This document shows positions 56,397 through 64,000 of a DNA stretch of 64,000 nucleotides, piece by piece (position 1 is the first letter of the stretch; every line of letters begins with the position of its first letter). The notes under the pieces were generated by a model that worked only from the letters and a program-made list of their open reading frames with translations, was not told the DNA's origin and did no database searches. Position numbers and translations under genes: made by a program. Source of the DNA: Acanthopleura granulata (taxonomy: Eukaryota > Mollusca > Polyplacophora > Chitonida > Chitonidae); contig JABBOT010000016.1 in assembly GCA_016165875.1 (NCBI GenBank), positions 7,374,598-7,438,597 of the forward strand, given 5' to 3'.

Positions 56397-56524
56397 ATTT
56401 CACACTCTCATTCTCCATCCAAATTGGAATTGTAAATACCTAAAACCTGACAAAAAGCATAACATATTGTGAACCATGGCAGTTGTGTTTCCTTAGTTCC
56501 TCTAATCAAGGGGACTAGTTCCTG

Positions 56525-57112
56525 GAGGAGGGTTATCTGCAATGAATGGTCATGCCTCTGTTAAATGTGTATTGCCTCCTGCTATAAACTGTGCAGGGCT
56601 CCTTGTACAGATTACTCAAACAGACCTATTAACTAAAACAGCTGCCTTAATCACAGCAGCGGGGTGCCATTGGGGGAGGAGTTTAATATTCTTGCAGGTT
56701 TTGCCCAGAAATGTCAAGATAAAACACCAGTTTACGCTTTTATGGACCATAGGTTTTAAAATTCAACAGTAAGTTGATGTGTTTAAATTTTAACTAAAAG
56801 CAGGGCAATTCTTGATCAACATTAATTGACAAACGGGTTAGTGACAAAATTGTTCATAAATAAGGCTCATCCAGACATTTGGGTCAAAACACGAACCCGT
56901 TACACTTCATGATAATGACTCAAAATATGACTTTCGTCCGTAGCAATTTCTTGGCGCACATATAGCTAAATAATTGAGCTCAAGAACAGTCCCAATAATT
57001 TTTCATGCCTTATCTGAGATGAATATTAAAAATCTGTGGGACCAGCTTCTTTGTTTAAATAGTAAACAATCCATTTTGGGGGAAAATTTGAATAAAAATA
57101 GCCAAAAAATAG
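56525..57112. repeat. duplicated block, copy II (empty LINE site)
   Basis: Counterpart of 49236-49967, somewhat shorter. It lacks the (ATTC)n insertion, and the following sequence lacks the Thr/Ser-rich repeat ORF. It therefore serves as the unoccupied reference for both differences. Confidence 0.8.
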
Positions 57113-57326
57113 TATTTTGCACAACTCCGAACTTTTTCTTTGTTTTGATTAATATTAAAGTTGGGTAAATCTGAAAAGCTTTTTTGAGATCACCAGTCGT
57201 TTAACTTTCAGATTATATATACATATGGCCATTTATGATCAATATTTTGGGTTACAGGAGGCAAAATGTGAAATTCTGTTTTCGAGGGGTTCTAGTATAA
57301 TTAACGTAGTTTTCCTTTTCCTTCAG

Positions 57327-57445
57327 CGTCATCACATGTGACTCCACACACAAACCGTCCATGTTTATCAAGGAGGAAAGATGTTGTGCCAAGGTTTGTG
57401 AAGGAATGACATTATATACCAGGGGTCTGGCTTTACAAATAGGGT
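57327..57445 (+). CDS. candidate Cys-rich exon
   Basis: A very strong acceptor (GTTTTCCTTTTCCTTCAG|) opens 119 bases that end at AGGGT|GTAAGTTA. The phase-2 frame gives VITCDSTHKPSMFIKEERCC and then AKVCEGMTLYTRGLALQIG. The Cys spacing suggests an extracellular module, but no family is recognised. An earlier donor (GCCAAG|GTTTGT at 57393) is possible. No partner exon was found in the rest of the window, which is retrotransposon DNA. Confidence 0.35.
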
Positions 57446-58285
57446 GTAAGTTAAATCAAACCTAACTGTCGTGACGGCGCATATTGTAGAGATATGTGGC
57501 CAGGTAGGTACGATTCACGCAACGTTACCACCTCTTCGTGAAACTGGCACCAGACTGATGCAAACGGTTTCACAAATACGCTGCGATGAATCCCTTATCT
57601 TTCACAAAATCATTGCTTAGGGCTGACGTCACAGTGAAAATATAGGAGTTATGTTGTAGGGCCTAATAAGCGTAGAGTATTCACCATATGACACACACTG
57701 AAGGTAGAAGGAATGATGCGGATTGTAAAGGAATCGATACCCTGATAACCATCATAAATTCAAATGCTCATAAAAATGTACACCGGTTCTCTATGTGTCC
57801 AGTGTTACGCGGTCCAGTATCGATGGGCCTATATATTGCATAGCTGTGATCATGGTTAGTATCAAAGTACATATATTAAACAGACCTAGCTATCGATAAC
57901 GTGAAGGCAACATTCTCAGTAACAGATCAATACTTACTTATTTTATTTGATTGGTGTTTTACGCCGTACTCGGAACAGGTCAATAAGGAAAGAAGAGAAC
58001 AAGTCCAAACATACCAGCTGCCTGTTTTTTACACGAAGGCGCTTTAAAGCTTCGACACGTTCTGTGAGTGTTATAAAATTCACTCTGTGTGATTAGTGTT
58101 TAATGACTTTCACGTGAACGCTACAATATGTTTACTCCCAAATCGTCAGACCCACCACCACCCACCCCCACCCACCTGTTTTACGCCTATCCTGCCCCGT
58201 GGCACCAGAATTACGAAGCCGTCTTGGGCTTCAGTCAAACTTAGTCTTAACTTATGGCATTACTTCTGCACTTACATTTCAATTT
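57446..58285. other. no gene seen; SINE tail fragment inside
   Basis: At about 57935-57972, ATTTTATTTGATTGGTGTTT and TACGCCGTACTCGG are the tail end of the main SINE (minus orientation). A C-rich CCACC run lies at 58150-58175. The rest is unassigned. Confidence 0.5.
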
Positions 58286-58287
58286 GA

Positions 58288-59402
58288 ATGAATGAATGAA
58301 TGATTATGGCTTAACGCCACATCGGCAATATCTCAGCCATATCGTGGCGAGAACAAGGTGGAACCACGAGACAGTTCAGGTTTTCGATGGTGACATGAGA
58401 ACATTAAAAACAAACCAAAAACGTACGGACATGATTAAAATCAGGTAAGAAAACCAAAGCAGTTAAAACTCGAAAACCAGCACATTAAGGAAGTTTTATC
58501 ACGAGTATGTATGTAAATAAAATTTATATTTTATGATACAGGCCAATGGCCTTCAAATATTTTATGACAGCGTCGCCAGCGATGCTGTCAAACAAATCAT
58601 ATGTGGAGTTTACTGTGTAGAATCTTTGCCGCACATGGGCAAAGTCCACACAGTCAACCAGGATATGTTTGATGCCGTATTCAGCACCACATCCAACACA
58701 CTCGGGAGCACTGCTCCCATCCAGGATAAAATTGTGTGTTAGACGAGAATGCCGAACACGGCATCTTGTTAAAACCACTTGGTCTCTACGAGACATACCC
58801 AGTGTATAAGAGTTATGTCCAATGACAGGGTGAATAGCGTGCAGTTTATTACACACCTGCGCGTCCCATTCACCCTGCCAAAGGCGACAAATATACTTAA
58901 GAATGTTAGATTTAAAATCAGCGTATGGGATTTTAACTTTTGATACGGATTTATTTAGGGCAGCCTTTGCCTCCCTGTCCACGACTGTGTTTCCATGGAT
59001 ACCAACATGGCTTGGTATCCAACAGAATATAATATCTTTGCCTCTTTTAATCAATTTTCTATGTAAGGCTAAAATTTTCAGAATAAACGGGTTTTTGAAT
59101 TTATTATTCTGCATTGCCAAAAGGCAGGAGAGCGAGTCACTACATACCATTGCCCTCTGGGCACGCCCAGAGGAAACATATGATAAGGCCAGGAGTATAG
59201 CCCTGGCTTCTGCAGAAAGGATAGACGATGAAGACGGAAGACGAAGAGAAGAGACCCGCTGTTCTAAGACAGCCGCAGCCGCAACCCTGTCCCCATCCTT
59301 CGACCCATCAGTGTATATAAATTTATAATTTGGATAATTAGCCTTAATTTCAGCAAAAGATTGCTGAATTATAAGAGGATTTGTGTTCGATTTATTATGT
59401 TG
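58288..59402 (-). mobile_element. 5'-truncated LINE copy E
   Basis: Reading minus: it starts before the RNase H domain near 59400, keeps an open frame from 59150 to 58524 (208 residues, WIPSHVGIHGNTVVDREAK, ECVGCGAEYGIKHILVDC), and ends in a 3' UTR and (ATTC)n at 58288. It is nearly identical to the corresponding part of copy F, which follows without spacer, so the pair is young. Confidence 0.88.
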
Positions 59403-59643
59403 AATGAATGAATGAATGAATGATTATGACTTAACGCCACATCGGCAATATCTCAGCCATATCGTGGCGAGAACAAGGTGGAACCACGAGACAGTTAAGG
59501 TTTTCGATGGTGACATGAGAACATTAAAAACAAACCAAAAACGTACGGACATGATTAAAATCAGGTAAGAAAACCAAAACAGTTAAAACTCGAAAACCAG
59601 CACATTAAGGAAGTTTTATCACGAGTATGTATGTAAATAAAAT

Positions 59644-61464
59644 TTATATTTTATGATACAGGCCAATGGCCTTCAAATATTTTATGACAGCGTCGCCAGC
59701 GATGCTGTCAAACAAATCATATGTGGAGTTTACTGTGTAGAATCTTTGCCGCACATGGGCAAAGTCTACACAGTCAACCAGGATATGTTTGATGCCGTAT
59801 TCAGCATCACATCCAACACACTCGGGAGCACTGCTCCCATCCAGGATGAAATTGTGTGTTAGACGAGAATGCCTAACACGGCATCTTGTTAAAACCACTT
59901 GGTCTCTACGAGACATACCAAGTGTATAAGAGTTATGTCCAATGACAGGGTGAATAGCGTGCAGTTTATTACACACCTGCACGTCCCATTCATCCTGCCA
60001 AAGGCGACGGATATACTTAAGAATGTTAGATTTAAAATCAGCGTATGGAATTTTAACTTTTGATACGGATTTATTTAGGGCAGCCTTTGCCTCCCTGTCC
60101 ACGACTGTGTTTCCATGGATACCAACATGGCTTGGTATCCAACAGAATATAATATCTTTGCCTCTTTTAATCAATTTTCTATGTAAGGCTAAAATTTCCA
60201 TAATAAGCGCGTTTTTGAATTTATTATTCTGCATTGCCAAAAGGCAGGAGAGCGAGTCACTACATACCATTGCCCTCTGGGCACGCCCAGAGGAAACATA
60301 TGATAAGGCCAGGAGTATAGCCCTGGCTTCTGCAGAAAAGATAGACGATGAAGACGGAAGACGAAGAGAAGAGACCCGCTGTTCTAAGACAGCCGCAGCC
60401 GCAACCCTGTCCTCATCCTTTGACCCATCAGTGTATATAAATTTATAATTTGGATAATTAGCCTTAATTTCAGCAAAAGCTTGCTGAATTATAAGAGGGT
60501 TTGTATTCGATTTATTATATTGACGTAGATCAAATATTAGTTTAGGTTGTGGAAGAAGCCAGGGAGGAGACTCCGGAAAAGATACCGGAGCTATCTCCTC
60601 TAGCTTGATGTTAGCTTCCACAACATGGTCCTGTATACGAAGACCGAACGGAGGGATCTTGTTAGGACATTTAGTATATTTGTCTACATATGATGGATTG
60701 AAAACACAGTCGTAGGCAGGGTTTGTTGGGTGAGCTTTAAGCTTTGTTGCATATTGAAGGCTGAGTTTAATACGTCGGTTATGTAAAGAAGGCTCATTGG
60801 CCTCCACGTATAAACTCTCTACTGGTGAGGTTCTAAAGGCACCAAGGCTGAGCCTCAGACCTTGGTGATGGACCGGATCCAACATTTTAAGATATGATTT
60901 CCTAGCGGAACCATAAATGATGGACCCATAGTCCAATTTAGACCTCACCAGAGAACGATATAAATTAAGTAAAACAGATCGGTCAGCACCCCAATCGGTG
61001 CTAGACACGACCTTAATTATATCGAGAGCCTTTATACATTTAGCTTTAAGCGTTTTTAAGTGAGGTATAAAAGATAGTTTACTATCGAATATAACTCCTA
61101 AAAATTTATATTCCCCAACAATTTTCACTGGTTCACCACAAAATTTAAGCTCAGGGTCTAGATGAAGTTTCCGTTTATTACAGAAATGCATACCGACGCT
61201 TTTAGACTTAGAAAATCTAAAACCATTGGCAACTGCCCATTTCTCGATCTTATTGAGACAAAGCTGCAGTTGCCGCTCGATGTTATTCATATTTTTCGCC
61301 CGGTAGCATATCAGGAAATCATCTACATATAAACAATCATCAACACCAGATGTTAATGTTTGGGCCAAGCTATTACTTTTTATGCTGCACAGTGCTGGTG
61401 AAAGGATACTGCCCTGGGGCACACCCATCTCTTGTTCATAAGAACCCGAAAGAGTGGACTCCAC
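59644..61464 (-). CDS. LINE ORF2 C-terminal two thirds: RT palm, RNase H, CCHC
   Basis: 606 codons uninterrupted: MGVPQGSILSP-type motif at the start, catalytic YVDDFLICY near residue 48, RT thumb region, RNase H from about residue 343 (YTDGSKDEDR with D, SAEARA with E, CSDSLSC with D, WIPSHVGIHGN and DREAK with the fourth acid), then the C-terminal finger ECVGCDAEYGIKHILVDC near residue 546. All RNase H catalytic residues appear present. The frame begins with GTG inside RT, not at a true start, so it is part of a larger ORF2 and not an independent gene. Close identity to copy E suggests recent activity of the lineage. Confidence 0.85.
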   Translation of the reverse strand: MESTLSGSYEQEMGVPQGSILSPALCSIKSNSLAQTLTSGVDDCLYVDDFLICYRAKNMNNIERQLQLCLNKIEKWAVANGFRFSKSKSVGMHFCNKRKLHLDPELKFCGEPVKIVGEYKFLGVIFDSKLSFIPHLKTLKAKCIKALDIIKVVSSTDWGADRSVLLNLYRSLVRSKLDYGSIIYGSARKSYLKMLDPVHHQGLRLSLGAFRTSPVESLYVEANEPSLHNRRIKLSLQYATKLKAHPTNPAYDCVFNPSYVDKYTKCPNKIPPFGLRIQDHVVEANIKLEEIAPVSFPESPPWLLPQPKLIFDLRQYNKSNTNPLIIQQAFAEIKANYPNYKFIYTDGSKDEDRVAAAAVLEQRVSSLRLPSSSSIFSAEARAILLALSYVSSGRAQRAMVCSDSLSCLLAMQNNKFKNALIMEILALHRKLIKRGKDIIFCWIPSHVGIHGNTVVDREAKAALNKSVSKVKIPYADFKSNILKYIRRLWQDEWDVQVCNKLHAIHPVIGHNSYTLGMSRRDQVVLTRCRVRHSRLTHNFILDGSSAPECVGCDAEYGIKHILVDCVDFAHVRQRFYTVNSTYDLFDSIAGDAVIKYLKAIGLYHKI

Positions 61465-61611
61465 CCGTACCTTAAACTGACGGTGAGATAAAAATTTCGA
61501 TATAAATATTGGTAATCGGCCTTTAAGGCCTTTTCCACGAGGTCTTTTAAAATGCCATATTTACATGTGGTGTCGTAGGCCTTTTCAAGGTCAAAAATAT
61601 AGACACCACAT

Positions 61612-62143
61612 GTAGAATATTTGCCGCACATGGGCAAAGTCCACACAGTCAACCAGGATATGTTTGATGCCGTATTCAGCATCACATCCAACACACTCGG
61701 GAGCACTGCTCCCATCCAGGATAAAATTGTGTGTTAGACGAGAATGCCCAACACGGCATCTTGTTAAAACCACTTGGTCTCTACGAGACATACCCAGTGT
61801 ATAAGAGTTATGGCCAATGACGGGGTGAATAGCGTGCAGTTTATTACACGCCTGCACGCCCCATTCACCCTGCCAAAGGCGACCAATATACTTAAGAATG
61901 TTAGATTTAAAATCAGCGTATGGGATTTTAATTTTTGATACGGATTTATTTAGGGCAGCCTTTGCCTCCCTGTCCACTGCTGTGTTTCCATGGATACCAA
62001 CATGGCTTGGTATCCAACAGAATATAATATCTTTGCCTCTTTTAATCAATTTTCTATGTAAGGCTAAAATTTGCAGAATAAGTGGGTTTTTGAATTTATT
62101 ATTCTGCATTGCCAAAAGGCAGAAGAGCGAGTCACTGCGAGAG
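61612..62143 (-). mobile_element. duplicated RNase H/C-terminal segment inside copy F
   Basis: A 530-base piece in the same orientation (LLAMQNNKFKNPLI-like start, WIPSHVGIHGNTAVDREAK, ECVGCDAEYGIKHILVDC) sits between RT blocks 'FLNHLPPEPL' and 'IFDLEKAYDT'. It replaces the intervening RT fingers/palm. Junctions are in short matching sequences: CTC near 62145 and ACA near 61610. Confidence 0.8.
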
Positions 62144-62305
62144 TGGTTCAGGTGGTAAATGGTTCAGAAAGTTATAATATACGTTATCAGGACCACATGC
62201 TGTATCATGTGCCTTTCTGAGTGCAGTTTTTAGTTCATCGATATTAAAAGGACGATTATAATCTTCTAAGTTTTTAGAAGAAAAGGGCAATTTAATTTTC
62301 TCCTT

Positions 62306-63546
62306 CTAGTTTTTGATATGCTGAAATTCTGAAGTATAATTCTCAGAAGAAGATTTTTTAGAAATTGATTCCGCTAATTTATTAGCTATATCGGATGGAG
62401 AAGTTAGTATGTTATCTCCATCTTTCAAGTGCTGGACCTTTGCTTTGTTATTTTTACCCTTTAGTTTCTGAACCATATTCCAGACCTTACGCATAGGTGT
62501 TTTGGACGTAATGCCTGAAACAAAGTTCCGCCAGCAAGATCGTCTCTTGGACTTAAGTAATCGACGAGCCTTAGCTGCAAGAATACGAACCTGGTTTAAA
62601 TTTTTACCAGTAGGACAATGATTGAATATACGTTCGGCCCTTTTACGGTCCTTTATGGCTTTACGACAGTCATTGTCGTACCAGGGTTTACTTTTGGATT
62701 TTGGACTGGTCGAGGTCTTAGGGATAGTTCTATCTGCAGCTCGTAATATAAGCTGATTAAATTGAAATATTGGGTCATCTGCTGCATTGAGAGTCTGTGG
62801 AGTGATATCAGCCTCACAGAACATCTCAAATGCCATCCAATCTGCTTTATCGAACTTCCACCTAGCTACACGTTCTAAAGAATTAGAAGTGACATGCTCT
62901 AGGATAATAGGAAAATGGTCACTACCACAAAGATCCTCGTGCACTCTCCAAGAAAAATCCAGGAGAAGTGATGGATCGGTGATAGTGAGATCGATAGCAG
63001 AATAAATGCCATTACCCGCATGCAAATGAGCATTAGAACCATCAGTGAAATAACACAGTTCCTCCTTGGTTAAAAAATCTTCTACCACCTTGCCCTTATT
63101 ATTTATGCTGTTACTTCCCCATAAGGGGTTATGGGAATTGAAATCGCCCATTATTATGAAGGGTGTGGGGAATTGTTCTTTCAAATTATGTAACTGTAAA
63201 GCTGACAAAGAAGTGGAATATAAACCGAACACAAAGTGACTGTCTTAGACAATGAGACACGAACGGCCACAGCCTGAAGCTCTGTATCCAGAGCAACAGG
63301 ACTGTGGATAATATTGTTATTTATGAAGATAGAGGAGCCGCCTGCAGCTCGCTCTTCTTCGTGACAAAATGTACTATAAAGTGAATAATTTTTCAGAGTT
63401 ATTTTATCTTTGTCAGATGTCTTCAGGTGAGTTTCCTGAAGACAAAGGGCAATAGGATTTAATGATTGGACCAGCTGTGTTATTTCAATAAAATTAACCT
63501 TAAGACCTCGACAATTCCACTGTATAATTTTGTCGTATGCAGACAT
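62306..63546 (-). pseudogene. LINE ORF2 N-terminal part of copy F: EEP endonuclease and linker
   Basis: ATG at 63546 (overlapping the ORF1 stop) starts IIQWNCRGL and LCLQETHL. A small deletion near 63215 shifts the frame. From 63232 the frame continues with IIMGDFNSHNPLWGS, YSAIDLTI, CGSDHFPIILEH and a basic linker (CRKAIKDRKRAERIFNH, KSKRRSCWRNFVSGI), and stops at TAG near 62306, just before the RT domain. The endonuclease residues N, E, D, N, D and H of the EEP family are visible across the two frames. Confidence 0.85.
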
Positions 63547-64000
63547 TACGGAGGGAGGCGTATAGGAGACTTGTCTCTATATTTGGACCGAGGACGACCC
63601 TTCCTTGGAGATCGGCTGGAAGATCTCCCTGATGCGGGTGATGTATCCATCACATCCGCATCTAATGTTGAAGGGACAACGTCCTCCAACGATCCAAACC
63701 TGTGAAATATTTGGACAGCATTTCTAGTGGCCTTAGACAGACGTTTTGTAGGGCCACTCGGTTTATTGGTTTTAATATCATTTCTTTGAAGTTTGTTTTT
63801 GGACTTGTTTTGGTCACTATTATTTTTAGAGGTCTGAGGTTCTGGTATACCATTTCTTTCTGCATTGTTTGATGCTTTTATTTCTTGTACTGAGGTGGTC
63901 TGGGTTGAACAAGAGTTTCCGACAGGTTGAGCTGAATGTTCAAAAGAGATCGACCTAGGTTTGTCGTTTCCGATGGGCCAAGTGAAGGAAAATTGAGTTG
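63547..64000 (-). pseudogene. LINE ORF1 C-terminus of copy F, cut by the window
   Basis: It matches the Ser/Lys-rich and basic C-terminal part of copies 1 and 2 (SSTQT-like, then RSPRKGRPRSKYRDKSPIRL-type tail) but with frameshifts between 63660 and 63870. The knuckle region lies outside the window. Confidence 0.75.

Larger units (their letters stand above)
59403..64000 (-). mobile_element. LINE copy F, long, rearranged, runs off the window
   Basis: From right to left: ORF1 C-terminus (64000-63544), TAATG overlap, ORF2 endonuclease (63546-63200, frameshift near 63215), endonuclease/linker frame 63232-62306, the first RT motifs to about 62146, an inserted duplicate of the RNase H/C-terminal region (61612-62143), RT from FDLEKAYDT onward, a 606-residue open frame to 59644, then the 3' UTR. 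The 606-codon segment is the longest intact ORF2 part here. The element's 5' end lies beyond 64000. Confidence 0.88.

Overview
The window looks like nuclear DNA of a marine mollusc, probably a gastropod. Three things suggest this: split genes with canonical GT/AG introns, many copies of a tRNA-headed SINE of a type I associate with molluscs (antisense copies begin with a TTTATTT-rich tail followed by a conserved core), and non-LTR retrotransposons whose 3' ends finish in (ATTC)n. The species cannot be fixed from sequence alone. There is no sign of bacterial organisation, and no tRNA, rRNA or CRISPR locus was found.

Layout. 1-5.3 kb: a small plus-strand gene of unknown family, read here from three phase-compatible exons (about 2270-3773), followed by an uninterrupted NHL beta-propeller ORF (4121-4987) and a tandem duplication starting at its stop codon. 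5.3-13.6 kb: AT-rich DNA with decayed SINEs and simple repeats. 13.6-34.5 kb: a long minus-strand gene. Five coding exons (21617 down to 13621) join in phase into a predicted 229-residue protein with a candidate signal peptide, a dibasic processing site and a C-terminal Cys-rich domain ending in C-x-C, resembling spaetzle/neurotrophin-type cystine knots. Possible upstream exons lie at about 23.9, 31.5, 32.1 and 34.4 kb. Its introns hold a 64/68-bp tandem array, a 28-bp palindromic satellite, a foldback MITE and several SINEs.

36.6-64 kb: a retrotransposon cluster. Two long plus-strand copies (36.6-42.5 and 42.9-48.4 kb) and at least six minus-strand, truncated or rearranged copies belong to one family: ORF1 with three CCHC knuckles, ORF2 with EEP endonuclease, reverse transcriptase, RNase H and a C-terminal CCHC. 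ORF1 and ORF2 overlap as TAATG. Both long copies carry frameshifts, stops or deletions, and the last is cut by the window end, so no intact autonomous copy is visible. The copies record insertion and decay events: a 13-bp target-site duplication, a twin-priming inversion, head-to-tail junctions, an in-frame ORF1-RT deletion fusion and a tail-only micro-insertion with its empty site still present in a paralogous repeat. Between copies lie a duplicated 0.6-0.7 kb block, a secreted Thr/Ser/Ala-rich repeat ORF (49898-50302) and one candidate Cys-rich exon (57327-57445).

All gene models were read by eye from reading frame, splice signals and phase. No transcript or homology search was available. 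Domain names for the NHL and retrotransposon proteins are secure; the family of the Cys-rich gene is an inference.
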